A stretch of 19,093 nt of DNA from an uncultured Clostridia bacterium (GCA_948739805.1 CAPYID010000036.1:1-19093), one strand, 5' to 3'. Shown: positions 1 through 6,452, numbered from the stretch's first letter. The notes: a model not told the origin generated them from the letters alone. Translations and numbers: made by a program.

Positions 1-65
1 AACAATAACAACAATAAGAAAAAAAGACACACAAATAAAAGACATAAAATTTTTAAAATAAAACA

Positions 66-95
66 CACCCCAATGGATATTCCATTGGGGGATTT
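66..95 (-). terminator. Intrinsic terminator of the XRE gene
   Basis: A perfect 10-bp stem (68-77 with 81-90, CCCCAATGGA/TCCATTGGGG) has a 3-nt loop. Read on the minus strand it is followed by a T-rich run, as expected for a rho-independent terminator of the minus-strand gene ending at 283. The remaining sequence from 1 to 282 is AT-rich and holds only a weak 6-bp hairpin (TTTCTG/CAGAAA, 113-127); I see no gene there. Confidence 0.6.
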
Positions 96-282
96 ATATA
101 ACTAAAAAACAGTTTCTGTTCCAGAAAGATTATACAATTTAATAAAAAAATGAAAAAATTTTCAAATTAGGCAACTTATAAGCAACAAAAATGTATCAAA
201 TAGGTATAAACGAAAAAATTTTATTTATAATTAAATATATAAAATATAGTAAAGCAAACTCTGGTTTTATGGGGTGCTAAGT

Positions 283-618
283 CTATTTCTTATGGTGTTT
301 TATAAAAGTTATTGTAGATAATACATGTTCTTTCTCTTGTGGAGTAAGGTCACATAATTCATGCAATATAATAGAATCAAAAGCAGAATGCTTATTAACA
401 ATAAAATCTTTTAAAATATGATTAGGAGTTATTTTCAAAGCATTACATATTTTTACTAAAGTATAACTAGAAGCTGTGTTTTCTCCACGTTCAATTAATG
501 AAAGAGTATCAGGAGAAATCTGAGCAGATTCTGCTAAAACCTCTTGAGACACAGTTCTATAACTTCTTATATTTTCACCAACAGAAATCTTAAATTTAAT
601 TTCATCATTTTTTGGCAT
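283..618 (-). CDS. XRE/Cro-CI family helix-turn-helix regulator
   Basis: A small DNA-binding repressor type protein of 111 residues. The N-terminal half is a classic five-helix XRE domain: GENIRSYR, then SQEVLAESAQISPDTLSLIERGEN (helices 2 and 3) and LVKICNALKITPNHIL. The C-terminal 35 residues (HELCDLTPQEKEHVLSTITFIK) are helical and are often seen after XRE domains, probably for dimerisation. A GTG at 627 opens the frame three codons earlier, but it lies inside the Shine-Dalgarno GAGAGGTG (632-625). The ATG at 618, eight bases after GAGAGG, is therefore the better start. It has its own promoter just upstream and is divergent from the next gene. The target is unknown; autoregulation or control of the divergent gene at 777 is an inference. 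Confidence 0.85.
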   Translation of the reverse strand: MPKNDEIKFKISVGENIRSYRTVSQEVLAESAQISPDTLSLIERGENTASSYTLVKICNALKITPNHILKDFIVNKHSAFDSIILHELCDLTPQEKEHVLSTITFIKHHKK

Positions 619-646
619 ATATTTCACCTCTCAAATTACTTTAATA

Positions 647-675
647 ATTATACCAGCAGTTAACGCAAAAAGTAA
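647..675 (-). promoter_or_regulatory. Sigma-A promoter with extended -10 for the XRE gene
   Basis: Read on the minus strand there is TTACTT (675-670), a 17-nt spacer, and TATAAT (652-647) preceded by TGG, an extended -10. A start near 640 would leave a very short leader before the Shine-Dalgarno at 632-627. Confidence 0.65.
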
Positions 676-776
676 CGAACCAGGATACCAAATTTAACTG
701 GATAAGAAACAAGAAATTGCAACTATTTTATAGAAAAATAAAAATAACAAGTATTTTGATACGGGAAAGGAAAGCC

Positions 777-1238
777 ATGAAAAGTAATTTTAGAATCAAT
801 CTATACCATTTTTTATCTAAAGATAAAAGAATATATAGATTTAGAAAGTTTCATCAAGAAGAAGAAAGAACTATTCTACTATTTCTAATGCAAGTTGGAT
901 ATGAAAAGGAAAAAATGATAAATAAATTTAAAGAATTGTTATGCTTGCATAGAAATATATGCATAAAAGATGCATTTATATCTTATATGAAAACAAATAA
1001 AAAGAATGAGCACATAGAAGAAGATATAAAAACCCAAAAAAAGGAAATGAAAAAATATAATAAAGTTAAAAAAACAATATTACGATATTTATCTGAAATT
1101 GATTTAACAGAAAACAAGCAAATAGTAATAGCATTTGAGACACTTATATTATATGAAGCTACACTTCGAAAATTATATGAAGATGAGGCAAAAGATGAAG
1201 AAAAGGTACGTAAGTTAACGGAAAGCGTAAATTTGTAA
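777..1238 (+). CDS. Hypothetical charged helical protein
   Basis: I do not recognise this 153-residue protein. It is rich in Lys, Glu and aromatic residues, has no signal peptide or membrane segment, and looks largely alpha-helical, with a long charged stretch (about residues 75-110) that could be a coiled coil. An open frame extends upstream to a TTG at 717, but the ATG at 777 has an AAAGGA Shine-Dalgarno at 767-772 and is preferred. The gene is divergent from the XRE regulator and is followed 70 bases later by the sigma-factor fusion on the same strand. That gene has its own promoter overlapping this gene's stop codon. No functional residues stand out. Confidence 0.7.
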   Translation: MKSNFRINLYHFLSKDKRIYRFRKFHQEEERTILLFLMQVGYEKEKMINKFKELLCLHRNICIKDAFISYMKTNKKNEHIEEDIKTQKKEMKKYNKVKKTILRYLSEIDLTENKQIVIAFETLILYEATLRKLYEDEAKDEEKVRKLTESVNL

Positions 1239-1262
1239 AAGGTTGTAGATTTTCAGTATAAT
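1233..1262 (+). promoter_or_regulatory. Probable sigma-A promoter for the sigma-factor fusion gene
   Basis: TTGTAA (1233-1238), an 18-nt spacer and TATAAT (1257-1262). The -35 overlaps the TAA stop of the upstream gene. A second TATAAT lies at 1270-1275 without a good -35 partner. Confidence 0.5.
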
Positions 1263-1308
1263 ATTAAGTTATAATGAACTTATAAAAACAAATGATAAAG
1301 GTGAAACG

Positions 1309-2700
1309 ATGGAAGAATTAATAAAAAATGCCAAAAGTGGAGATAAAGGTGCATTTACAAAAGCTGTACAATCTGTAAAAGAAGAGTTAAATAATATAGC
1401 AAAAACTAAAGTCAGAAATGAAGAAGACATAGAAGATATAGTTCAAAACACAATAGAAAAAGGTTTTTTAAAACTTAAACAATTGCGAAATAACAAGTAT
1501 TTTAAAACATGGATCATAAGGATTTTAATAAATGAATGCAATAAGTTTTATGAATTAAAAAACAAAGAAGAAAAATTAGTAGAGAAATGTATAAAAGATA
1601 TTAGAGATACAACAATATATGAAATGGAAATAGGAAGAATAGAATTTGAAGATAGAATAAAAGACTTAGATAAATTAGACAAGGAAATAATGAATTTGCA
1701 TTTCGAAGAAAAATACACTATAAATGAAATAGCTGAAATATTAAAAATGAACCCGAACACAGTAAAAAGCAGAATAGATAGAGGAAAAAAGAAAATAAAA
1801 TCAAAATATGAAAAAACTATTATTACAGTTATTATATTATGTATACTTACTACGGGAGTAGTATTAGGAATAAGTAGTTTAATAAATTACTTAAAAAGCA
1901 TATTTGATTTAAGCTCTATTGGACAAAATAATGATGGAATACTGATGGCAATTGAAGAAAAAGAATGGTATGAAAACATAGAAATGGATTATATAAATTT
2001 AAATGAGAACTATAGAATAAAAATAGACTATATGATATTAGATGATATAAACTTATACCTAATATTTAACTTAGAATCATCAGAAAATATACAACAATAT
2101 AATAGAATAAGTATATTAGACTTAGAAATAGTAGATGAACAAGGAAATGTAATATGGTGCCAGGAAAATTGGAATGATGAATATATAGTAAAGCTAAATG
2201 GATATAAAGGTATAGAAAACAATGAATATAACATAAAAGAATTGGTATATATGATAGCAGATGGATATCCAGACTTTAAGGAACTGAAAATCAAATTTTC
2301 AAAGATTTTGTTATATAGCACAGATAATAAATGTCAAACTACTTATGAGATACAAACAGAGCAAAAAAAAGAGATTAAAATTGAAATTAATGAGAAATAT
2401 ATTAATGTAGAGAAAATACGATATGAACAATATAAAAATGAAAGTAAAAATTTTAATGTTAAAAGAGCCATAATTACACCAACAGGTTTCTACGCTATAA
2501 TAAGCTATAATGGGGGAGGAGTAAAAGCAGTATTAATTGATGAAAAAGGCAATGAATATGTATGTGGTAGAGAATTAATGAATATAGATGATGAATATAA
2601 TAATAATTATTATGTTATTACAGCACATATATCAGATAGAACAAATGAGAGACTAATTCTAAGGATTAATAATGAAGAAGCTGAGCTAATAAAAAAATAA
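1309..2700 (+). CDS. Sigma-70-family (ECF-like) factor fused to a transmembrane anchor and extracytoplasmic domain
   Basis: A 463-residue single chain. Residues about 8-85 match sigma region 2 (DIEDIVQNTIEKGFLKLKQL and FKTWIIRILINECNKFY). Residues about 115-165 match region 4 with its helix-turn-helix (LDKEIMNLHFEEKYTINEIAEI, then MNPNTVKSRIDRGKKKIK). A hydrophobic segment follows at about 170-192, then a long polar domain of about 265 residues. The start of that domain (NIEMDYINLNENYRIKIDYMILDDINLYLIFNLE) resembles the DUF4179/anti-sigma ectodomains usually encoded by a separate gene after an ECF sigma. A normal ECF factor ends near residue 165-190, so the fusion is real length, in frame and without a break. 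With region 4 cytoplasmic, the tail is predicted outside the membrane, so the sigma factor is membrane-tethered; release by proteolysis or action in place are both possible. ATG with AAAGGTG upstream. Confidence 0.85.
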   Translation: MEELIKNAKSGDKGAFTKAVQSVKEELNNIAKTKVRNEEDIEDIVQNTIEKGFLKLKQLRNNKYFKTWIIRILINECNKFYELKNKEEKLVEKCIKDIRDTTIYEMEIGRIEFEDRIKDLDKLDKEIMNLHFEEKYTINEIAEILKMNPNTVKSRIDRGKKKIKSKYEKTIITVIILCILTTGVVLGISSLINYLKSIFDLSSIGQNNDGILMAIEEKEWYENIEMDYINLNENYRIKIDYMILDDINLYLIFNLESSENIQQYNRISILDLEIVDEQGNVIWCQENWNDEYIVKLNGYKGIENNEYNIKELVYMIADGYPDFKELKIKFSKILLYSTDNKCQTTYEIQTEQKKEIKIEINEKYINVEKIRYEQYKNESKNFNVKRAIITPTGFYAIISYNGGGVKAVLIDEKGNEYVCGRELMNIDDEYNNNYYVITAHISDRTNERLILRINNEEAELIKK

Positions 2701-2727
2701 ATCGGAGTTTTTCCGATTTATTTTTTA
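2695..2727 (+). terminator. Bidirectional intrinsic terminator
   Basis: A perfect 12-bp stem (2695-2706 with 2712-2723, AAATAAATCGGA/TCCGATTTATTT) with a 5-nt loop contains the stop codon of the sigma-factor fusion and is followed by TTTT. A-runs on the other side mean it can also stop minus-strand transcripts from the gene ending at 2807. Confidence 0.8.
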
Positions 2728-2806
2728 TAGTGAGGAAATTTTCTTAGTAAAATAAACATCTGTATTAAAATAATTATTAAAATTCATTTGTTATAAATCT
2801 ATAATT

Positions 2807-3217
2807 TTACCAGCTATAACTTTTCATATTTGCTGAAATTTGGCTTGAAGAAGAGCAAGACATGGTGATTTTAACAGAACTTCCATTTACAAGACCAAGA
2901 TAGATATAATCAAACTTATATGTTTTTCCATCAGTATATGCTGTATAAGTTTCAGTTTTATTTCTATTCTCTATAAAAACTTTAATTGTAACTGGTTCTG
3001 ATGTATTGCTAGAAGAAGTTGCAGAAAACTCTATTGCCATAAATGTACCATCGAATCTAGTTGTAATAGATTTACTTTTAGAAAAATGAATAGTTCCATG
3101 ATCATAATAGGCATATGTAGAAATTGGAGAATTGCTGCTAGCAAAAGAAACCCCATAAGAAAGAAGTAAAAACATAACTAGTAAACCGATAGAAAATTTT
3201 TTTGTAAGTTGTTTCAT
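2807..3217 (-). CDS. Small secreted protein of unknown function
   Basis: A 136-residue protein with a clear Sec signal peptide: MKQLTKKF, a hydrophobic core IGLLVMFLLLSYGV, and a likely cleavage after SFA (residue 26). The mature part of about 110 residues is rich in Ser, Thr and Tyr with alternating hydrophobic residues, suggesting a beta-sandwich (TRFDGTFMAIEFSAT, VTIKVFIENRNKTETYTAY, YKFDYIYLGLVNGSSVKITMSC). Only one Cys remains in the mature protein and there is no sorting signal or lipobox, so release or loose wall association is expected. The start has an ideal AAGGAGGTG. It is divergent from the first Spo0A-like gene across an array of repeats. A -10 (TATAAT, 3257-3252) is present but the -35 is poor, as for activator-dependent promoters. 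Family not recognised. Confidence 0.75.
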   Translation of the reverse strand: MKQLTKKFSIGLLVMFLLLSYGVSFASSNSPISTYAYYDHGTIHFSKSKSITTRFDGTFMAIEFSATSSSNTSEPVTIKVFIENRNKTETYTAYTDGKTYKFDYIYLGLVNGSSVKITMSCSSSSQISANMKSYSW

Positions 3218-3280
3218 AAATGCACCTCCTTACATAATAATAATTTATCAAATTATATCGAAAGAAAACGAAGAAAAACT

Positions 3281-3337
3281 AAAAAGATATAAAACGATAC
3301 AAAAGGATACAAAAAGATACGACAAAAAACGACAAAA
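3281..3337. promoter_or_regulatory. Phased box array resembling Spo0A boxes
   Basis: Four 10-bp units AAAANGATAY run in tandem from 3281 to 3320. They are followed by two further boxes of 10 bp (3318-3327 and 3328-3337), which on the minus strand read TTTTGTCGTA and TTTTGTCGTT. These match 9 and 8 of 10 positions of the published Spo0A box TTTTGTCRAA. A-runs start at 3281, 3291, 3301, 3311, 3324 and 3334, close to one helical turn apart, so the DNA may also be curved. The array lies between the weak promoter of the secreted protein (-10 at 3257-3252, minus) and the leader of the first Spo0A-like gene (plus), and could act on both. Confidence 0.5.
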
Positions 3338-3339
3338 TA

Positions 3340-3369
3340 TGCAACCTAAAAAAAGACATCCAATATCTA
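3340..3369 (+). promoter_or_regulatory. Conserved leader/putative promoter of the first Spo0A-like gene
   Basis: The stretch from about 3336 to the start codon is almost the same as that before the second paralogue (4363-4420). Shared blocks are ATATGCAACCTAA and TATCTAATTAAT, spaced like a -35 and a -10 (TGCAAC 3340-3345, TATCTA 3364-3369, 18 nt apart). Neither hexamer fits the sigma-A consensus well, so an activator or another sigma factor may be needed. Confidence 0.4.
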
Positions 3370-3394
3370 ATTAATTAGAAATGGAGGGATAAAA

Positions 3395-4090
3395 ATGGTT
3401 AGCATATTAATAGCTAATAAAGATTTGATGAAGATAAAAGAACTAATAAATGAAGTACTAGACAATAATAAAAAAATCAGAATATCAAACATTACAACAA
3501 ACCAAAAAGAAACAATAGACATGTTAAATAATGAAGAAATAGATGCAGCCATAATATATTTAAAGAGCTTTAATATTAACGAAATTTTATCTTCAATAGA
3601 TAAAGAAAAATTTCAAGATTCTATTATCATAATTAATGATGAATTTGAGAAAAACAATAATACTATTGGAAGCAAATTAATATATGACTATATAATAGAA
3701 GGAAGTAATAAAAATGAGTTAAAATATAAAATAAATAGATTAATAGAAAGTAAAGATATAGAAGAAAAAAGAACAAATATAGTAAAAGAGTTAAAATACA
3801 TAGGATATAATATAGAATATGTAGGAACTAACTATTTAATAGATACTATATTACAATTATATATAAACAAAGAATTAATGCTAGATAATCTACAACAAGA
3901 TGTATATCCAATTGTATCTAAAATATATAATGAATCAGTACATAACATAAAGTGCAACATAAATAGGGCTACAGAATGTATGTACTATGAATGTGATAGT
4001 GAGAGATTAAAAGAGTATTTTGGATTTTGTGAAGACACAAAACCAACAGCAAAAACAGTAGCATTTACAGTACTAAATAAAATAAATTAA
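3395..4090 (+). CDS. Spo0A-like DNA-binding protein with degenerate receiver domain (paralogue 1)
   Basis: A 231-residue two-domain protein. Residues 1-115 follow the CheY/receiver pattern (MVSILIANKDL, EIDAAIIYLKS, YDYIIEGS) but the acidic pair is N8/K9, the phospho-acceptor Asp is Y55 and the catalytic Lys is E102, so phosphorylation should be impossible. Residues about 125-231 align with the Spo0A C-terminal domain of the spo0A gene in this window: IGY-5-GTNYLIDTI matches VGV-5-KGYQYLREAI, VYPIVSKIYNESVHNIKCNINRA matches LYPDIARKFNTTPSRVERAIRHA, and KPT is shared. Four cysteines absent from Spo0A (187, 195, 200, 212) lie in and after the recognition helix. ATG with GGAGGG. It is followed by a terminator. 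DNA-binding role is inferred; the recognition helix differs from Spo0A, so the target may differ. Confidence 0.8.
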   Translation: MVSILIANKDLMKIKELINEVLDNNKKIRISNITTNQKETIDMLNNEEIDAAIIYLKSFNINEILSSIDKEKFQDSIIIINDEFEKNNNTIGSKLIYDYIIEGSNKNELKYKINRLIESKDIEEKRTNIVKELKYIGYNIEYVGTNYLIDTILQLYINKELMLDNLQQDVYPIVSKIYNESVHNIKCNINRATECMYYECDSERLKEYFGFCEDTKPTAKTVAFTVLNKIN

Positions 4091-4118
4091 TGATTATATA
4101 TTTTTGTATATAAAAGAT

Positions 4119-4155
4119 AAAAAAAGATATAAATGTAACATTTTATATCTTTTTT
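4119..4155 (+). terminator. A/T-rich intrinsic terminator
   Basis: A 14-bp stem (4120-4133 with 4142-4155, built around AAGATATAAA/TTTATATCTT) has an 8-nt loop and ends in a run of T. It separates the first Spo0A-like gene from the small gene at 4208. Apart from one C-G pair the stem is all A/T, so it may be leaky. Confidence 0.6.
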
Positions 4156-4207
4156 CCGTAAAGTCACTTAATACTGATATTATATATCAATTAGAAAGGA
4201 GGGAAAG

Positions 4208-4360
4208 ATGAATACTGATATATGTAGCACAAAATATGCAATAGAAATTTTGCAAACAAAAGTAAAATACGATGAAAAAAAGAAACTAAAAAATGAAGAA
4301 AGAAAGGAGATTAAAGAAATATTGTACAAAAAAGACACAACAAAATATGACAAAATATAA
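4208..4360 (+). CDS. Small charged protein between the Spo0A-like genes
   Basis: A 50-codon frame (MNTDICSTKYAIEILQTK, then a Lys/Glu-rich helix KKKLKNEERKEIKEIL, ending KYDKI) with a near-perfect Shine-Dalgarno AAAGGAGGG four bases before the ATG. It has no membrane segment or signal peptide. Its leader (ATATCAATTAGAAAGGAGGG) resembles the leaders of both flanking Spo0A-like genes, which supports a shared origin or control. Its last codons run through the box-containing control region of the second paralogue, so its transcription would pass over that region. It could be a small interacting regulator or a leader peptide. The family is not recognised; expression is likely from the ribosome site but unproven. 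Confidence 0.5.
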   Translation: MNTDICSTKYAIEILQTKVKYDEKKKLKNEERKEIKEILYKKDTTKYDKI

Positions 4361-4395
4361 AAAATATGCAACCTAACAAAGAAATATTTTATCTA
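4336..4395 (+). promoter_or_regulatory. Control region of the second Spo0A-like gene
   Basis: Two boxes 10 bp apart read on the minus strand as TTTTGTCATA (4355-4346, 9 of 10 to the Spo0A box TTTTGTCRAA) and TTTTGTTGT (4345-4337). Downstream is the block shared with paralogue 1: ATATGCAACCTAA with TGCAAC at 4367-4372, a 17-nt spacer, and TATCTA at 4390-4395. The boxes sit about one helical turn further from TGCAAC than in the first leader (11 versus 2 intervening bases). Confidence 0.45.
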
Positions 4396-4420
4396 ATTAA
4401 TAAGAAACGGAGGAATAAAA

Positions 4421-5119
4421 ATGGTTAGCATATTAATAGCCAATGAAGATTTACACATGATAAAAGAACTAATAAACGGAGTAATAGGAAAAAACAAAAG
4501 AATCAAAATCGCAAAAATTGCAACAAGTCAAGAAGAAACAATAGAAATATTAAAAAATGGAGAAGTAGATGTAGCAATACTATATTTAAATAGTACAAGA
4601 TTTGATGCAAAAGAAATTTTTGATGCTATATATAAAGACAAATATGTAGATTCTATTATTACAATAAATAGAAACTTTGAAGAAGCAAAACAAGTTATAG
4701 AAAACAAAATGATATTTGACTATATAATAGAAGGAAGTAACAAAGATGAAATGATATATAAAATCAATAGAATAATTGAATGTAAAGACATAGACGAAAA
4801 ACGAAAGAAAATAATAAAAGAATTAAAATATATAGGATACAATATTGAACACGTTGGAACCAACTATTTAATAGATACAATACTTCAGTTGCACATAAAT
4901 AAAGAGTTAAGGCTAGATAATCTACAACAAGATGTATATCCAATTGTATCTAAAATATACAATGAATCAGTACATAACATAAAATGCAATATAAATAGAG
5001 CTACAGAATGTATGTATTATGAATGTGACAGCAAAAGGCTAAGAGAATATTTTGGATTTTGTGATGATACAAAACCAAGAGCAAAAACAGTAGTATTTAC
5101 AGTACTAAATAAGATATAG
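4421..5119 (+). CDS. Spo0A-like DNA-binding protein with degenerate receiver domain (paralogue 2)
   Basis: A 232-residue tandem paralogue of the gene at 3395. The receiver-like half again lacks the phosphorylation site: N8/E9 for the acidic pair, Y55 for the acceptor Asp, E104 for the conserved Lys. By hand count the receiver-like halves share about 71 of 121 residues, but the C-terminal Spo0A-like domains share 97 of 109, including a block of 40 identical residues (LDNLQQDVYP to YYECDS). The four cysteines are kept at 189, 197, 202 and 214 with the same spacing CX7CX4CX11C. ATG with CGGAGGA. No terminator follows before the substrate-binding protein at 5196, so read-through into it is possible. 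It is probably a transcription factor whose N-terminal half senses something other than a phosphorelay. Confidence 0.8.
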   Translation: MVSILIANEDLHMIKELINGVIGKNKRIKIAKIATSQEETIEILKNGEVDVAILYLNSTRFDAKEIFDAIYKDKYVDSIITINRNFEEAKQVIENKMIFDYIIEGSNKDEMIYKINRIIECKDIDEKRKKIIKELKYIGYNIEHVGTNYLIDTILQLHINKELRLDNLQQDVYPIVSKIYNESVHNIKCNINRATECMYYECDSKRLREYFGFCDDTKPRAKTVVFTVLNKI

Positions 5120-5195
5120 AATTCAACATAAAACCTTCACACATTAAAAGCATAAGCATAATATATAAAGAAAATAATTATAAGGAGGTTTTATT

Positions 5196-6257
5196 TTGAG
5201 CAAAAAGATTATTGCAATAATGGTATTAGTTGCGATTTTAGGAGGAGTTATTGGATTTTTAATAGGATTAGGAGTAGGAGCTATAAACACTCCAAATAGC
5301 ACTGACACAAATGTTACAAATGTGAGCGAAACAAATGAGAAAAAGGAATTAAAAGAAATTAGTGTAATGGAAGTTACAAGATCTATATTCTATGCTCCGC
5401 AATACGTAGCACTAAGTCAAGGATTTTTCGAAGAGGAAGGGTTAAAAATAGACTTAACAACAGGTTCAGGAGCAGACTCTGTTATGACAGCAGTTTTATC
5501 AAACCAAGTAGACATAGGCTTTGCAGGACCAGAAGCATCAATTTATGTATATAATCAAGGAAGCACAGACTATCCAAAAGTATTTGCGCAATTAACAAAA
5601 AGAGATGGTTCATTCTTAGTCAGTAGAAATAAGAATGATGACTTCAAATGGACAGATGTAAAGAAATCAGTAATCATACCAGGAAGAGTTGGTGGAGTTC
5701 CTAACATGACACTACAATATGTATTAAGACAAAATGGAATAGACATAGAAAAAGACGTAACACTAGACACAAGTATAAGTTTTGACCTAATGGCAGGAGC
5801 ATTTTCAGCGGGAAATGCAGACTATGTAGCGCTATTTGAGCCAACAGCATCAGCCACAGAAAAAGCAAATGCAGGATACATTGTAGCATCAATAGGAGCA
5901 CAAACAGAAGAAGTAACATACACAACATATTTTGCAACATCAAGCTATGTAAATAAAAACGGTGATGTAATACAATCATTCACAAATGCGATAAACAAAG
6001 GACTAAAATGGGTACAAAACCATACAGCAGAAGAAATAGCAGACGCTATCGCTGGATACTTCCCAGACACAGACAGAGAACTACTAATAAAAGTAGTCCA
6101 AAACTATATAGACATAGACTCATGGAACACAACACCAGTAGTATCAGAAAAAGGATTCAATTTACTACAAACAATCATGGAGCAAGCAGGACAATTAGAT
6201 AAAAGAGCCTCATTCAGCGAAGTAGTAGACAACAGCTTCGCTGAAAAGGTGAAGTAA
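5196..6257 (+). CDS. NMT1/SsuA-type ABC transporter substrate-binding protein (orphan)
   Basis: A 353-residue periplasmic-binding-protein-fold protein. After a hydrophobic N-terminal segment (residues 4-30, IIAIMVLVAILGGVIGFLIGLGVGA) and a Thr/Asn-rich linker comes the family pattern: SIFYAPQYVALSQGFFEEEG, TGSGADSVMTAVLSNQVDIG, then FAGPEASIYVYNQG, as in binding proteins for sulfonates, nitrate, taurine or thiamine-pyrimidine precursors. There is no lipobox cysteine, so it is anchored by the uncleaved segment or released, unusual for a Gram-positive binding protein. The start is TTG, fixed by AAGGAGG (5182-5188) seven bases upstream. No permease or ATPase gene is next to it, so either the partner is elsewhere or the protein has a sensory role. 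The ligand cannot be told from sequence alone. Confidence 0.85.
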   Translation: MSKKIIAIMVLVAILGGVIGFLIGLGVGAINTPNSTDTNVTNVSETNEKKELKEISVMEVTRSIFYAPQYVALSQGFFEEEGLKIDLTTGSGADSVMTAVLSNQVDIGFAGPEASIYVYNQGSTDYPKVFAQLTKRDGSFLVSRNKNDDFKWTDVKKSVIIPGRVGGVPNMTLQYVLRQNGIDIEKDVTLDTSISFDLMAGAFSAGNADYVALFEPTASATEKANAGYIVASIGAQTEEVTYTTYFATSSYVNKNGDVIQSFTNAINKGLKWVQNHTAEEIADAIAGYFPDTDRELLIKVVQNYIDIDSWNTTPVVSEKGFNLLQTIMEQAGQLDKRASFSEVVDNSFAEKVK

Positions 6258-6391
6258 TATAGAATTTAGACATTTATATTAATCACATTTTATTGTAGGG
6301 GCGCCCTTTGGGCGTCCGTTGAAATAATAGAATTTCAAACATTTATATCACATTTTATTGTAAGGGTGGCCCCTGTGTCCGCCCAATGAAA
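6256..6391. repeat. Tandemly duplicated unit carrying two TGTAGGGGC-type dispersed repeats
   Basis: Two copies of a unit of about 65-70 bp run head to tail. Both contain ATAGAATTT, ACATTTATAT, CACATTTTATTGTA, a G-rich hairpin and TGAAAT. The hairpin in the first copy (6294-6318) is GGGCGCCC-TTT-GGGCGTCC with one G-U pair. The second (6359-6384) has a different stem, GGGTGGCC/GTCCGCCC. Related elements occur at 7131, 10213 and 14118. They may end transcription of the binding-protein gene, although no T-run follows. Confidence 0.7.
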
Positions 6392-6424
6392 TTATATAAA
6401 ATTGCAAATTTTCATTAATACCCC

Positions 6425-6452
6425 TTGCATTTTTTAAAATTTATGATAAAAT
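6425..6452 (+). promoter_or_regulatory. Sigma-A promoter for ruvA
   Basis: TTGCAT (6425-6430), 16-nt spacer, TAAAAT (6447-6452) preceded by TGA, an extended -10. It lies about 35 bases before the ruvA start codon. Confidence 0.55.

Noticed and set aside
717..776. Upstream TTG start for the hypothetical gene at 777
   Set aside because: No Shine-Dalgarno before 717, whereas the ATG at 777 has AAAGGA at the right distance.
3281..3320. CRISPR-like tandem repeat
   Set aside because: Units are only 10 bp with no unique spacers and no cas genes; they fit an operator or curved-DNA array.
3395..5119. The tandem genes as ordinary two-component response regulators
   Set aside because: Acceptor Asp and other phosphorylation residues are replaced and the C-terminal half is Spo0A-like, not OmpR, NarL or LytTR; there is no histidine kinase nearby.
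5570..6202. Open frames on both strands inside the substrate-binding protein gene
   Set aside because: They have no ribosome sites and low-complexity Leu-rich or basic translations, and they overlap a well-recognised gene; they are shadows.
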